Positions 53,111 through 63,500 of a DNA stretch of 64,000 nt are shown here, piece after piece. Source of the DNA: Staphylococcus canis. Its GTDB lineage: Bacteria; Bacillota; Bacilli; Staphylococcales; Staphylococcaceae. Made by a program: the position numbers and the translations under genes. The first letter of the stretch is position 1. Each line of letters begins with the position of its first letter. The stretch spans positions 1 to 64,000 of the forward strand of contig NZ_JABANU010000010.1 of the NCBI RefSeq assembly GCF_016238445.1, given 5' to 3'. A model generated the notes under the pieces. That model saw nothing but the letters and a program-made list of their open reading frames with translations. It did no database searches and had not been told where the DNA came from.

Positions 53111-53653
53111 ATGAATGCTGCAGATACACGAAGGATGGCTATGTTACGCTATTTAGAAGAAGCGGATCAACCGATTAAAGGCCATGAATTAAGCCAACAT
53201 TTTGGCGTTTCCAGACAAGTGATAGTGAAAGATATTTCATATTTAAAAACACAAAACCACGCTATTTTCTCATCAAGTAAAGGCTATTATATGAATCCAG
53301 AACCACAAGGAAAGCCGTATAAACGCATTATCATGTGCCAACATGAAAAAAGTGAAATTACTGAAGAATTAACAACCATTATTGAAAATGGGGCGATGAT
53401 TGATAATGTATCAGTCGAACACCCTGTATACGGTACGATTCAAGCTGAGTTGATGATTGAAACATTAGCGCACGTAGCGACATTTGTTGATAATATGGAA
53501 AAGTATGATGGTACAATGCTTGCGAGATTAACAGATTTAATTCACTTGCATACCATATCAGCGGATTCTGAAAAAATACTTGATAATGCAGTGCATGACT
53601 TAGCTGAAAAAGGATTTTTAGTCGATAGCGACGATGAGAAACGAAAAGAATAG
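53111..53653 (+). CDS. niaR: Niacin-responsive transcriptional repressor NiaR
   Basis: A 180-aa regulator with an N-terminal HTH_11 domain (KGHELSQHFGVSRQVIVKDI) and a C-terminal 3H domain containing conserved histidines (VEHPVYGTI, DLIHLHTIS). The 3H domain binds a nicotinate-type ligand and metal in characterised NiaR/YrxA. It lies 12 bp after the desulfurase gene and probably represses both divergent NAD operons. Confidence 0.9.
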   Translation: MNAADTRRMAMLRYLEEADQPIKGHELSQHFGVSRQVIVKDISYLKTQNHAIFSSSKGYYMNPEPQGKPYKRIIMCQHEKSEITEELTTIIENGAMIDNVSVEHPVYGTIQAELMIETLAHVATFVDNMEKYDGTMLARLTDLIHLHTISADSEKILDNAVHDLAEKGFLVDSDDEKRKE

Positions 53654-53882
53654 TATTTAACGAGGTTAGGCCGAAGTTAATGGATTTCTAAGCAATCTTT
53701 TAACACTGTCTAGCCTTTTTATTGCGTGTATTGTATACGGCTTTTTTTAGAAATTGGTTGTTTGATTGTGTAATAGTAAAAAGATAGAATTCATTACATT
53801 TTAGTGATACATTATAAGATAGAGTATTATGCCAAATGTCATAGTATAATATTGCACTTTTACAGAAATGGGGTCATGTCTT

Positions 53883-54584
53883 ATGGCGAGAAAAATTGTC
53901 GTAGTAGATGATGAGAAACCAATTGCAGATATATTAGAATTTAATCTTAAAAAAGAGGGATATGAAGTCCACGTCGCATATGACGGTAATGATGCGGTGG
54001 ATTTAATTTATGAACAAGAACCAGATATCGTATTACTCGACATTATGTTACCAGGTCAAGACGGTATGGAAGTCTGCCGGGATGTCCGAAAAAAATACGA
54101 TATGCCGATTATTATGTTAACAGCGAAAGACTCAGAAATTGATAAAGTCTTAGGTCTTGAGCTAGGTGCGGATGACTATGTGACAAAGCCATTTAGTACG
54201 CGTGAATTAATTGCACGTGTCAAAGCGAACCTTCGTCGTCATTATGCACAACCATCACATGAAGCGTCATCTCAACCTAATGAAATCAAAATTAAAGATA
54301 TTGTCATTTATCCAGACGCTTATTCAATTAAAAAACGCGGTGAAGATATTGATTTAACACATAGAGAGTTTGAATTGTTCCATTATTTATCAAAGCATAT
54401 GGGACAAGTAATGACACGTGAACATTTACTTCAAACGGTTTGGGGCTACGATTACTTTGGTGACGTCCGTACCGTTGATGTGACGATTCGCCGTTTACGT
54501 GAAAAAATTGAAGATGATCCATCACATCCAGATTATATCGTGACACGCCGTGGTGTCGGATATTTCTTGCAACAACATGATTAG
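53883..54584 (+). CDS. walR: Essential response regulator WalR
   Basis: WalR (233 aa), OmpR/PhoB family, controls cell-wall hydrolases. The receiver domain has acidic pocket Asp9-Asp10, phosphoacceptor Asp53 (VLLDIMLPG) and TKPF with the conserved Lys. The C-terminal winged helix has [19 protein letters not shown]. The ATG at 53883 ([10 protein letters not shown]) matches other staphylococci; an upstream in-frame start is unlikely. A TATAAT box lies near 53844. Confidence 0.97.
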   Translation: MARKIVVVDDEKPIADILEFNLKKEGYEVHVAYDGNDAVDLIYEQEPDIVLLDIMLPGQDGMEVCRDVRKKYDMPIIMLTAKDSEIDKVLGLELGADDYVTKPFSTRELIARVKANLRRHYAQPSHEASSQPNEIKIKDIVIYPDAYSIKKRGEDIDLTHREFELFHYLSKHMGQVMTREHLLQTVWGYDYFGDVRTVDVTIRRLREKIEDDPSHPDYIVTRRGVGYFLQQHD

Positions 54585-54596
54585 AGGGTCGCATGT

Positions 54597-56423
54597 ATGA
54601 AGTGGTTAAAACAGTTTCAATCGCTACACACGAAACTTGTTGTCGTATATGTATTATTGATTGTAATTGGGATGCAAATTATTGGGCTTTACTTTACAAA
54701 CAGTCTTGAAAAAGAAATGACCAATACATTCAAAACCAATATTTCACAAAATGCGAAACAAATTGAGTTAAGTATTGAAAAAATTTATGCTAGCGACTCC
54801 TCAACGAAAACGCGAGATGTCCAAAACTTACTAAATGAATATGCCAACCGTAATGAAATGATTGAAATTCGTTTTATTGATGCGGATCAAGTCATTTTAG
54901 CAACGTCTAAACAATCGAACCGTCATTTGATTAATCAAAAAGCAAATGAAAGTTCGATTCAAAAAGCACTGTCTTTAAAACAGGAAAACGCGAATATGGT
55001 GTTAAAAGACTATGGTAAAGGCAAACAACGTGTATGGATTAAAAACGTCCCTGTCATTACGAAAGATGGTTTAATTGGTAACATTTATATTGAATCGGAT
55101 ATTAATCAAGTTTACGATCAATTAAATGACATTAATCAAATCTTCATTGTAGGTACGGCGATTTCACTCTTTATTACGATTATTCTAGGATTTTTCATTG
55201 CACGTACAATTACAAAACCTATCACTGACATGCGTAATCAGACCGTAGAGATGTCTAAAGGGAACTATACGCAACGTGTGAAAATCTACGGTAATGACGA
55301 AATCGGAGAACTCGCCCTTGCTTTTAATAATCTCTCAAAACGTGTTCAAGAAGCACAAGCGAATACCGAAAGTGAGAAGCGCCGTCTTGATTCTGTAATC
55401 ACGCACATGAGCGATGGGGTCATTGCGACAGACCGCAGAGGCCGTATACGTATTATTAATGATATGGCGCTTAAAATGTTAGGAAAAGCGAAAGAAGACG
55501 TTAAAGGGCATCATTTATTCGAAGTATTAGATGTTCATGGTGAATTTACATTAGATGATTTAAATGAAAATAATGATAGCGTCTTACTAGATATTAATGA
55601 AGAAGAAGGCATTATTGTCCGTGCAAATTTCAGTACGATTGTCCAAAATACTGGATTTGTTACAGGGTATATTGCAGTATTACATGACGTTACAGAGCAA
55701 CAACAAATTGAACGTGAACGTCGTGAATTTGTCGCAAACGTTTCACACGAATTGCGTACACCACTCACTTCAATGAATAGTTATATCGAAGCGCTTGAAG
55801 CGGGTGCTTGGCAAGATGAAAGTATCGCACCACAATTTTTATCTGTGACACGTGAAGAGACAGAGCGTATGATTCGTTTGGTTAACGATTTATTACATCT
55901 GTCAAAAATGGATAATGAGTCAGAATCTATCACAAAAGAGATTATAGACTTTAATATGTTTATTCAAAAAATCATCAATCGTCATGAAATGGCAACCAAA
56001 GATACTACATTTGTACGAGACATTCCAGAACAAGCGATTTTTGCGGAAATTGATCCTGACAAGATGACGCAAGTGTTTGATAATGTCATTACGAATGCAA
56101 TTAAATACTCACGTGGTCAAAAGCGTGTTGAGTTTCACGTGAAACAAAATCCAGTGCATAAACGCGTGACGATTCGAATTAAAGATAATGGTATTGGTAT
56201 TCCAATTAATAAAGTGGATAAAATCTTTGATCGCTTCTTCCGTGTGGACAAAGCGCGAACAAGAAAAATGGGTGGTACAGGACTAGGCCTCGCTATTTCA
56301 AAAGAAATCGTAGAAGCACATAATGGACGCATCTGGGCGAATAGTGTAGAAGGTCAAGGCACTTCAGTATTCATAACACTTCCATGTGAAGTGATAGATG
56401 AAGGTGATTGGGATGCGGACTAA
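54597..56423 (+). CDS. walK: Essential sensor histidine kinase WalK
   Basis: WalK (608 aa) phosphorylates WalR. TM1 is at about 14-33, an extracellular PDC-like domain at 34-182, TM2 at 183-202, HAMP at 203-255, then PAS. The PAS zinc-site residues known from S. aureus are present (His270, Asp273, His363, Asp364). The H-box [13 protein letters not shown] has His384, and the ATPase has DNGIGIP and GTGLGLAIS. The coding region also contains a parS-like site (56131-56146). Confidence 0.97.
   Translation: MKWLKQFQSLHTKLVVVYVLLIVIGMQIIGLYFTNSLEKEMTNTFKTNISQNAKQIELSIEKIYASDSSTKTRDVQNLLNEYANRNEMIEIRFIDADQVILATSKQSNRHLINQKANESSIQKALSLKQENANMVLKDYGKGKQRVWIKNVPVITKDGLIGNIYIESDINQVYDQLNDINQIFIVGTAISLFITIILGFFIARTITKPITDMRNQTVEMSKGNYTQRVKIYGNDEIGELALAFNNLSKRVQEAQANTESEKRRLDSVITHMSDGVIATDRRGRIRIINDMALKMLGKAKEDVKGHHLFEVLDVHGEFTLDDLNENNDSVLLDINEEEGIIVRANFSTIVQNTGFVTGYIAVLHDVTEQQQIERERREFVANVSHELRTPLTSMNSYIEALEAGAWQDESIAPQFLSVTREETERMIRLVNDLLHLSKMDNESESITKEIIDFNMFIQKIINRHEMATKDTTFVRDIPEQAIFAEIDPDKMTQVFDNVITNAIKYSRGQKRVEFHVKQNPVHKRVTIRIKDNGIGIPINKVDKIFDRFFRVDKARTRKMGGTGLGLAISKEIVEAHNGRIWANSVEGQGTSVFITLPCEVIDEGDWDAD
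56131..56146. other. parS: parS-like ParB-binding site inside walK
   Basis: AGTTTCACGTGAAACA matches the palindrome TGTTTCACGTGAAACA at 15 of 16 positions, and the Bacillus parS TGTTCCACGTGAAACA at 14. Firmicute parS sites cluster near oriC and often lie inside genes. This one is about 30 kb from dnaA. Confidence 0.75.
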
Positions 56424-57744
56424 AGAAATTATCAAAACCATTCTGCTTATACTTCTTGTCGCATCAAGTATGGTTTTAACTTTTAAAATATGGAACTTTT
56501 CTCCGGACTTAACAGATGCGGATACGTCAAGTCAAGATCAAACAACAAAAGCCATTGGGCCAAGGTTTGATCATGATTTTGATGAGGTGATCACACCGCT
56601 ACAAATGATTCATGTCACAGGCTCTAAATTTAATGGCCTTCCAGCAGATAAACAGGTTCATGAACTGCTGAATGAATTACAAGATCAACAGATTACCAAA
56701 GTCGAGGATATTCAAAATGAGCAAGTCATCTTACTACGTGAATTAAGTGATAACTTGCTTGTTTTAGACTACCCGACAGACACCCCGCTGACAGTGTACC
56801 TGAATGATATATTTGATATTTCAGCCAAAGTGCCGGAGCAATTCATGTTCGATCGACTGGTCTTTGATTTAGATAGTCGAGATGACGTGGTAATCTATGC
56901 CTTACAAGAAAATCGTCAACGTGCTATTAAACTGACGACATCCATTTCGACTAAAACGATGAAACAAAAACTTCAAGGCATGAAGCAGAATCTAGTGCCA
57001 TATACCGCAGTAATGACAAACCGCGCAACGTTGAACGAAGCAACGTATCTCTATGCGCCACAAAAGCCGAAACATATTCAGTCGTATCGTACGATTTTTA
57101 ACAGTATCAGCATTGAAGATTTAAATGCGATTTTATTCGATGATACACCGATTGTCCGTACCGCAAATAGTGGCAATATGACGTACAACAATAATACAGG
57201 TGTTGTGAATTACGATATCGAAAAACAAACATACAGTTACTCTAACTTATCAGAAGATGATTTAAGTATGCGAAATATGACGGTTAGTATTCCACGTACG
57301 ATTGATTTTATTAATAAGCATGGTGGATTTACCGACGATTTTCGTTTATTCCAAACCAATGCCAAAAAAGGTGAAATTACGTATCAAATGTTTCAAGACG
57401 GACGACCGGTTTTTTATGATAGTCCACTCAATCAAATTCGCATGATTTGGGGCGAACGTGGTATCTCAGAGTATAATCGCGGATTATTAAAGACGAATGT
57501 AACAATTGATAATGGTGAGAAAAATTTAGAATCCGTAGAAAAAGTACGAGCTGGATTAATTGAAAATAATGCAGTTGATTTTGCACATGTGCAACACATG
57601 ATTGTCGGCTATAGAATGAAAACAGAGAGTGGCCCTGAAAGTACACAGGATGTTCAAAATAGCAGTCAATTTGTGCCAGCTTGGTTTATCCAATATAATC
57701 ATACATGGTACGAATATGAAGATGGGGAGTTGACGGCGGTATGA
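56413..57744 (+). CDS. walH: WalRK regulatory protein WalH (YycH)
   Basis: A 443-aa single-pass protein with an N-terminal membrane helix (about 7-25) and a large extracellular YycH domain. It acts with WalI on WalK: as a repressor in Bacillus, as an activator in S. aureus. The ATG at 56413 is chosen because AAGGTGATTGGG precedes it. The start overlaps the walK 3' end by 11 bp. Confidence 0.93.
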   Translation: MRTKEIIKTILLILLVASSMVLTFKIWNFSPDLTDADTSSQDQTTKAIGPRFDHDFDEVITPLQMIHVTGSKFNGLPADKQVHELLNELQDQQITKVEDIQNEQVILLRELSDNLLVLDYPTDTPLTVYLNDIFDISAKVPEQFMFDRLVFDLDSRDDVVIYALQENRQRAIKLTTSISTKTMKQKLQGMKQNLVPYTAVMTNRATLNEATYLYAPQKPKHIQSYRTIFNSISIEDLNAILFDDTPIVRTANSGNMTYNNNTGVVNYDIEKQTYSYSNLSEDDLSMRNMTVSIPRTIDFINKHGGFTDDFRLFQTNAKKGEITYQMFQDGRPVFYDSPLNQIRMIWGERGISEYNRGLLKTNVTIDNGEKNLESVEKVRAGLIENNAVDFAHVQHMIVGYRMKTESGPESTQDVQNSSQFVPAWFIQYNHTWYEYEDGELTAV

Positions 57745-58517
57745 ACTGGAAACGTACAAAAACACTTTTTATTATCGTCTTTCTCCTCGTTAATATTTGT
57801 TTATTATTAATATATGTTGATAAAATTAAAAAGTCACAAGTGAGTGATGCTGAAAACGATAACGCTGTACACTTTGAACAAGAAAACATTAAAATTCCTA
57901 AAAACGTTCCAAATTCAGAAGGTATTCAAATGGAATTGATTACAGCGCGTTCAAAAAGTTTTAAAAAAGAAGCTGAAGCAGAAGATAAAGCGGAAGTTAG
58001 CGATAATGGGTATACCATTTCAAAAGATATGAGTGAAGCGGTCGATGTCAAACAAGACCCTATCGTTCATCTTAAACCGTATATCGATCAAAACATTTAC
58101 AAAGGTAACACTTACCAGTATCATGAAACCAAAGATGGTCGTATTTATTACGAGCAAACGTATCAAAATTATCCAATTATGAATAACAACCGTGCGACGC
58201 TCAGCTTTGAAATGGAAGATGAAAGTGTAAAGCGCTATGCACAATCGGCCATGGAAGACATCCGGCCGTCTAAAGGCTCAAACAACCAACCCAGAAACGT
58301 CATTTCAGCACGAGATGCACTTGAGGCGTTATACTTTAATCAATATTTGAAAAGTGGCGATGAAGTGCTCAGTATGCGTTTAGGCTATTATACGGTTGTA
58401 AAAGAGACGAACGTTCAAGTCTTACAACCAAACTGGGAAGTCACTGTAAAATCTAAAAATGACACACATACGTATTACGTAGAAGCTGTGTCACAAAATC
58501 CACAAATCACAGAATAG
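57741..58517 (+). CDS. walI: WalRK regulatory protein WalI (YycI)
   Basis: A 258-aa single-pass protein with a membrane helix at about 8-28 and an extracellular YycI domain. It forms a complex with WalH in the membrane next to WalK. Its ATG overlaps the walH stop (ATGA), so the partners are made together. Confidence 0.93.
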   Translation: MNWKRTKTLFIIVFLLVNICLLLIYVDKIKKSQVSDAENDNAVHFEQENIKIPKNVPNSEGIQMELITARSKSFKKEAEAEDKAEVSDNGYTISKDMSEAVDVKQDPIVHLKPYIDQNIYKGNTYQYHETKDGRIYYEQTYQNYPIMNNNRATLSFEMEDESVKRYAQSAMEDIRPSKGSNNQPRNVISARDALEALYFNQYLKSGDEVLSMRLGYYTVVKETNVQVLQPNWEVTVKSKNDTHTYYVEAVSQNPQITE

Positions 58518-58533
58518 TAGAAAGGGTGGTCAC

Positions 58534-59325
58534 TTGATACGAATGAGTGTACTCGCAAGTGGAAGTACAGGCAACGCGACTTATGTCGAAAGTGATAAAG
58601 GTAGCTTGTTAGTCGATGTTGGATTAACAGGCAAAAAGATGGAAGCACTTTTCGATCAAATCGACCGAAAAATATCAGACTTAGATGGCATTTTAATTAC
58701 GCATGAACATTCCGATCATATTAAAGGGCTCGGTGTGTTAGCACGAAAATATAAATTGCCAATCTATGCGAATGCAAAAACTTGGACATGCATCGATAAA
58801 AAAGATTCTAAAATTCCAATGGACCAAAAATTTATTTTTAATCCATATGAAACCAAGTCTATCGCTGGTTTTGATATTGAATCTTATAACGTGTCACATG
58901 ATGCGATTGATCCACAATTTTATATTTTTCATAATGACTATAAAAAACTCACAATGATTACGGATACAGGCTATGTATCAGATCGAATGAAAGGCATGAT
59001 TCACGGCAGTGATGCATTCATTTTTGAAAGCAATCACGATGTGGATATGTTGCGCATGGGACGCTATCCATGGAAGACTAAACAACGTATCTTAAGTGAT
59101 ATGGGACACGTTTCAAATGAAGATGCTGCACACGCGATGGCAGATGTGATTACAGGTCATACGAAGCGTATCTATTTATCACACCTCTCACAAGATAACA
59201 ATATGAAAGATCTTGCGCGTATGAGCGTGGGTCAAATCTTACAAGAGCGTGATATTGATACGATCCACGATGTTAAACTATGTGACACGGATAAAGCACA
59301 AGCCACACCAATTTATACACTGTAA
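58534..59325 (+). CDS. walJ: Metallo-beta-lactamase-fold hydrolase WalJ (YycJ)
   Basis: WalJ (263 aa) is a metallo-hydrolase with the metal motif [12 protein letters not shown] (HxHxDH). Further metal ligands are in TDTGY and the C-terminal YLSHLSQ. Family members are DNA exonucleases implicated in repair or division. It starts at a TTG with AAAGGGTGG upstream, and [13 protein letters not shown] matches other staphylococci. It is the last gene of the wal operon. Confidence 0.93.
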   Translation: MIRMSVLASGSTGNATYVESDKGSLLVDVGLTGKKMEALFDQIDRKISDLDGILITHEHSDHIKGLGVLARKYKLPIYANAKTWTCIDKKDSKIPMDQKFIFNPYETKSIAGFDIESYNVSHDAIDPQFYIFHNDYKKLTMITDTGYVSDRMKGMIHGSDAFIFESNHDVDMLRMGRYPWKTKQRILSDMGHVSNEDAAHAMADVITGHTKRIYLSHLSQDNNMKDLARMSVGQILQERDIDTIHDVKLCDTDKAQATPIYTL

Positions 59326-59332
59326 ATACTTA

Positions 59333-59377
59333 AAAGAGATTAGGACACTCGATTACAAGTCCTAATCTCTTTTTTTA
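59333..59377 (+). terminator. Terminator of the wal operon
   Basis: AAAGAGATTAGGAC (59333-59346) pairs perfectly with GTCCTAATCTCTTT (59359-59372), followed by T residues. Confidence 0.88.
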
Positions 59378-59722
59378 TGCTCAAAATAATGAAAATTCTA
59401 TGGAAATACTATATACATCATACAAAATTCTGACACCAGATGTGACGGGATGTGATAAAATCAAATGTATAAACGTACATAATTTTAAAAACTTATCCCC
59501 AATTATGTGCACAGATAAGAGGAAGTTACACACAATCCACATGTTAATAACTAACGTACCCACAGAGTTATCCACATATACACAGACTTATACACATATT
59601 TAGAGAATCAATCCACATAATGATACTCAAAATCATATGTATAATGTATACAAAGGATTAAAATATGTGAATAACTGAATAACTTGTGGATAACTTTAGT
59701 GTTGTACACACAGGAGGACTTT
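59378..59722. other. walJ-rlmH intergenic stretch with DnaA boxes
   Basis: About 345 bp without a gene. It has perfect DnaA boxes at 59568-59576 (TTATCCACA) and 59685-59693 (TGTGGATAA), and a near match TTATCCCCA at 59493-59501. Many further ATCCACA/TACACA half-sites fill 59490-59700, resembling the oriC flanks. The rlmH promoter must also lie here. Confidence 0.6.
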
Positions 59723-60202
59723 ATGAAGATAACCATCATCGCAGTAGGAAAATTAAAAGAAAAATACTGGAAACAAGCTATTGCAGAATATGAAAAACGA
59801 TTAAGTGCCTACACCAAAATAGAAATTATAGAAGTACCTGATGAAAAAGCACCAGAAAATATGAGCGATAAAGAAATCGAACAAGTTAAAGCTAAAGAAG
59901 GCGAACGCATCTTAGCCAAAATCAAACCGCAATCTACAGTCATTACACTTGAAATACAAGGGAAACCACTCAGTTCAGAAGCCTTCGCGCAAGAGTTAGA
60001 TCAACGCATGACACAAGGCGCAAGCGACTTTACATTCATCATCGGAGGCTCAAACGGATTACATCAATCTGTACTACAACAGAGTAACTTCGCTCTATCC
60101 TTTAGCACCATGACTTTTCCACATCAAATGATGCGCGTGATTTTGTTAGAACAAGTGTATCGTGCATTTAAGATTAATCGCGGAGAAGCTTATCATAAAT
60201 GA
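59723..60202 (+). CDS. rlmH: 23S rRNA pseudouridine-1915 N3-methyltransferase RlmH (OrfX)
   Basis: RlmH (159 aa) methylates pseudouridine 1915 of 23S rRNA. It is a SPOUT enzyme with [10 protein letters not shown] in the knot and a C-terminal [18 protein letters not shown]. The ATG at 59723 has AGGAGGA upstream. Its last codons are the integration site used by SCC elements, and the gene remains intact here. Confidence 0.98.
   Translation: MKITIIAVGKLKEKYWKQAIAEYEKRLSAYTKIEIIEVPDEKAPENMSDKEIEQVKAKEGERILAKIKPQSTVITLEIQGKPLSSEAFAQELDQRMTQGASDFTFIIGGSNGLHQSVLQQSNFALSFSTMTFPHQMMRVILLEQVYRAFKINRGEAYHK
60184..60202 (+). other. att: SCC-type attachment site at the rlmH 3' end
   Basis: AGAAGCTTATCATAAATGA is the core seen at staphylococcal attB/attR sites. 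An inverted TTGATAAGG follows at about 60211-60219, as is common at SCC junctions. Accessory genes start 84 bp later. No second copy is seen before the window end. Confidence 0.8.
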
Positions 60203-60247
60203 GGGGGTTTTTGATAAGGCTCTCCTTGTTAGTGATATTGCTAAAAA

Positions 60248-60278
60248 TACCAAAATAAAAATGAATTTATTTTGGTAT
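60248..60278. terminator. Terminator between rlmH and the CBASS operon
   Basis: A perfect hairpin pairs TACCAAAATAAA with TTTATTTTGGTA around a short loop, with A/T-rich flanks. It can stop transcription from either side. Confidence 0.8.
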
Positions 60279-60285
60279 CAATACT

Positions 60286-60834
60286 TTATTTTAGTTTTTT
60301 GAGTCTTAGATCACCTGTGGTTTCGGCTCCAGTCCAATACTTTCCAGTCAATTCATTTTCTCCAACTATTAATCTTGTTGTTCCTCGATTAATAGGATTT
60401 TTCTTTTCGAATTCAGCTTTTGGATTTGTTATATAAGTATAGTACAATATATTTTTACCATGTTCTTCAATAATATCTGCTGTAATACTATTACTAGTAA
60501 TTTCATCGCTCCTTAATTCAATATTTACTGTTAAAAAAGTTTGTTTTATTTCCACACTTACCTTTTTAATTCCACCTTCTCCATAAAAATATCTGAGTGT
60601 TGCCTCATAATCTCCTGATATATCAGTCTGCTTATTAAATATACGAAACAATTTCCACTTCCACATAAACCTTTCATACCCTATAGTAATAAATGTTGAT
60701 ATTGTTACAGTATAACTTATGATATCTATCCATCCTATTTGCCATACAGTACATGATACTATAATTAGTAAAAAGAAAAAGATTCCTGTAAACCATCTTG
60801 TTATTTTAATCAAATGATTTATTTTGTCATTCAT
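60286..60834 (-). CDS. cap15: CBASS effector, two-TM beta-barrel protein (Cap15-like)
   Basis: A 182-aa membrane protein with two N-terminal helices (about 13-31 and 35-53) and a beta-strand-rich domain from about 70 containing SGDYEATLRY and the closing LTGKYWTGAETTGDLRLKKL. This is the S-2TM-beta effector layout (Cap15), in which a cyclic nucleotide binds the barrel and the protein oligomerises to disrupt the inner membrane. The ATG at 60834 lies within the last codons of the CD-NTase gene (8-base overlap ATGAATGA), so the two are coupled. The name rests on domain pattern and neighbourhood. Confidence 0.85.
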   Translation of the reverse strand: MNDKINHLIKITRWFTGIFFFLLIIVSCTVWQIGWIDIISYTVTISTFITIGYERFMWKWKLFRIFNKQTDISGDYEATLRYFYGEGGIKKVSVEIKQTFLTVNIELRSDEITSNSITADIIEEHGKNILYYTYITNPKAEFEKKNPINRGTTRLIVGENELTGKYWTGAETTGDLRLKKLK

Positions 60835-61801
60835 ATTTTCTCTCACCACTATATTCAAAATAATTCTTTACATCTATAATAAAATTTTTATAAATATTAA
60901 TTTTTTCTTGAGAATCGCATAAATATAGAATGTCATTAGGTTCTTTAAATTCACTTAATTTATCTATATTATCTATTAAAAATGCAATTAATGCATTAAA
61001 TGTATCACCTAACATTTCATCATTGCTATATTTGTAATCCGGTATGTTCCAAAACAAACCTTCAACTCCAAATGAAGAAGTTTGTTTCGCGTTTCCATTT
61101 TTACTATCTATTAATTGATATCTTATTTCCTTTATTATTCTAACCATCTTTTTATATTTATAATTTGTATTGTTATTTTTTATAACACTATTATTTATAT
61201 GCTGTTCCGGATAATTTATAATTCGTTCACCTTTATCTGAATAAATTGTGATTCCTTCAATAAAATTATTTGGATCATCCATATAATCATTACTGTAATC
61301 TCTATATCTAAAACAAGGTACACAATCTGTTTCTTTACGGTAAGTATTGCCATTGATTCTAATTGCTTTATTACCTCTTCTTACCTCACTTCTTCCAAAT
61401 CTTTCAATCAAAGCTTCTTCTACTTCATTTTTAAAATGATACGGAGGTTTATTACTAGAAACAAATTTATAATTTTCTCTAGTTTTACCTTCCCTATATT
61501 TACCAAAAAACTCACTTTCTTTTACCACTGCAATATCAACATCACTATTTTGTCTTACATTGGTATTTGTTGCATACGAACCTTTCACAAATATACTTAG
61601 TTCATAATCTTTCGATGGATTAGTCATTTTAATTTGATATGATAGCGTATCTTCATTGTTTCTATGTATACCCTTTTCTGTTTCATACCCTAATGATTCC
61701 AGAGATTCTTGGATAATTCTTATTGCATTTTCACACTTTTCTTTTTCAGATTCTGACAATGGTTTAGAATATAATTTTAATTGTTCTTCAGTAAATAACA
61801 A
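60827..61801 (-). CDS. cdnE: CBASS cyclic oligonucleotide synthase (CD-NTase, CdnE-like)
   Basis: A 324-aa cGAS/DncV-like nucleotidyltransferase. The catalytic motif is FVKGSYATNTNVRQNSDVDI (Gly74-Ser75, Asp88, Asp90) and the third carboxylate is Asp159 (KETDCVP). It would make a cyclic nucleotide after phage infection and activate the downstream two-TM effector. It starts at a TTG with GGGGGAG five bases upstream. There are no cap2/cap3 or HORMA/TRIP13 genes, so this is a minimal type I CBASS. As I recall, a Staphylococcus schleiferi CdnE03/Cap15 pair triggered by phage RNA has been described; identity to it is not tested here. Confidence 0.88.
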   Translation of the reverse strand: MLFTEEQLKLYSKPLSESEKEKCENAIRIIQESLESLGYETEKGIHRNNEDTLSYQIKMTNPSKDYELSIFVKGSYATNTNVRQNSDVDIAVVKESEFFGKYREGKTRENYKFVSSNKPPYHFKNEVEEALIERFGRSEVRRGNKAIRINGNTYRKETDCVPCFRYRDYSNDYMDDPNNFIEGITIYSDKGERIINYPEQHINNSVIKNNNTNYKYKKMVRIIKEIRYQLIDSKNGNAKQTSSFGVEGLFWNIPDYKYSNDEMLGDTFNALIAFLIDNIDKLSEFKEPNDILYLCDSQEKINIYKNFIIDVKNYFEYSGERKYE

Positions 61802-61985
61802 ATTTGCTCCCCCATTCGTACTCAGTTTAACTACATAATAATCTGTACTTTTATAATTAGCTACTTAATATTACTTAAATAATACAACAAACAATATTTT
61901 TTACAAAGAAAACCACAAGAAAAGTCACATAAAGCCTTAATATTTGATATATTTGTGTAAAGGATAGCATAAAGGTGGAATATAA

Positions 61986-63500
61986 ATGGCGACAATTGGA
62001 TTTGAAGAAAAGTTATGGCAAGCTGCAGATAAATTACGAGGGAGTATGGATGCAGCAGAATACAAGAATGTAGCATTAGGTATTATATTTTTGAAATATG
62101 TATCTGATTCGTTTGAGGAAAAATATGAAGAATTGAAAAATGATGAATATGCAGACGAAGAAGATAAAGATGAGTATTTAGCAGAGAATATTTTCTGGGT
62201 TCCTAAAGAAGCACGTTGGCAATACATAAATGACAATTCTAAGAAATCAGAAATTGGTCAAATTATAGATAAAGCGATGATAGCAATTGAAAGAGAAAAT
62301 GAGTCTTTAAAAGGCGTGTTACCTAAAGATTACGCAAGACCTGCATTAGATAAAGAAAAATTAGGCGATATTATTGATCTATTTACATTCAAAGTTGGGG
62401 ATTCTGAAAGTAAAAAACAAGATGTTTTAGGTCGTGTTTATGAATACTTTATCGCAAAATTTGCGAGCGCTGAGGGTAAGAATGCTGGGGAATTCTATAC
62501 GCCTGCTTCAATCGTTAAATTACTTGTTGAAATGATTGAACCTTATCAAGGTAGAATTTATGACCCTTGTTGTGGGTCGGGCGGAATGTTTGTACAAAGT
62601 GAACATTTTATCGAACAACATCAAGGCCGTATAGATGATATTGCTGTTTATGGTCAAGAATCTAATCCAACTACTTGGAAATTAGCGAAAATGAATTTGG
62701 CTATTCGAGGTATAGATAATGATTTAGGTGATCATCATGCAGACACATTTCATAATGATTTACATAAAGATTTGAAAGCTGATTTTATATTGGCTAATCC
62801 TCCATTCAATGCAAGTGATTGGGGGCAAGAAAAATTATTAGATGATTACCGCTGGAAATTTGGTATTCCTCCAAAAGGAAATGCCAACTATGCATGGATT
62901 GAACATATGATTTCTAAACTTGCCCCAAGTGGTACAGCAGGATTTGTATTAGCGAATGGTTCAATGTCTACAAGTGGTAAAGATGAATTAGAGATACGTA
63001 AAAACTTAATTGAACAAGATTTGGTTGAATGTATAGTTACATTACCAGGACAATTATTCTATTCAACTCAAATTCCGGTATGTTTGTGGTTCGTGACAAA
63101 AAATAAAGCTAAAAACGGTAAGAATGAACGTAGAGGAGAAGTACTATTTATAGATGCAAGAAATATAGGAAGCATGGTATCAAGAACATTAAAAGAGTTC
63201 TCAGATGAAGAAATAAAAGATATAGCAAATGTCTATCACTCATGGCGTGGTACAAACGATAATCAATATGAAGACAAAGCAGGCTTCTGTAAAGTAGCAA
63301 AGACAAAAGAAATAAAAGACAACGAATATATCTTAACGCCAGGACGTTATGTAGGCTTAGCAGAAGTAGAAGAAGATTCAGAACCATTTGAACAGAAAAT
63401 GGAAAGAATCACAGCAGATTTAAGTGAACAATTTGCGAAATCAAAAGAACTCGAGGACCAAATCCGAAAATCATTGGAGGGGTTAGGTTATGGAGTATAA
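61986..63500 (+). CDS. hsdM: Type I restriction-modification system methyltransferase HsdM
   Basis: HsdM (504 aa) is the N6-adenine methyltransferase subunit. It has an N-terminal HsdM_N helical domain (1-130) and GEFYTP (168-173). The SAM motif [10 protein letters not shown] is at 193-202 and the catalytic NPPF at 271-274. A charged C-terminal coiled region (about 460-500) contacts HsdS. It is divergent from the CBASS genes. hsdS overlaps its 3' end by 11 bp. No hsdR precedes it; it may lie beyond the window. Confidence 0.95.
   Translation: MATIGFEEKLWQAADKLRGSMDAAEYKNVALGIIFLKYVSDSFEEKYEELKNDEYADEEDKDEYLAENIFWVPKEARWQYINDNSKKSEIGQIIDKAMIAIERENESLKGVLPKDYARPALDKEKLGDIIDLFTFKVGDSESKKQDVLGRVYEYFIAKFASAEGKNAGEFYTPASIVKLLVEMIEPYQGRIYDPCCGSGGMFVQSEHFIEQHQGRIDDIAVYGQESNPTTWKLAKMNLAIRGIDNDLGDHHADTFHNDLHKDLKADFILANPPFNASDWGQEKLLDDYRWKFGIPPKGNANYAWIEHMISKLAPSGTAGFVLANGSMSTSGKDELEIRKNLIEQDLVECIVTLPGQLFYSTQIPVCLWFVTKNKAKNGKNERRGEVLFIDARNIGSMVSRTLKEFSDEEIKDIANVYHSWRGTNDNQYEDKAGFCKVAKTKEIKDNEYILTPGRYVGLAEVEEDSEPFEQKMERITADLSEQFAKSKELEDQIRKSLEGLGYGV

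Noticed and set aside
59400..59603. Open frames on both strands upstream of rlmH
   Set aside because: They fall in the AT-rich region filled with DnaA-like boxes, lack ribosome sites and lie directly after the wal terminator.
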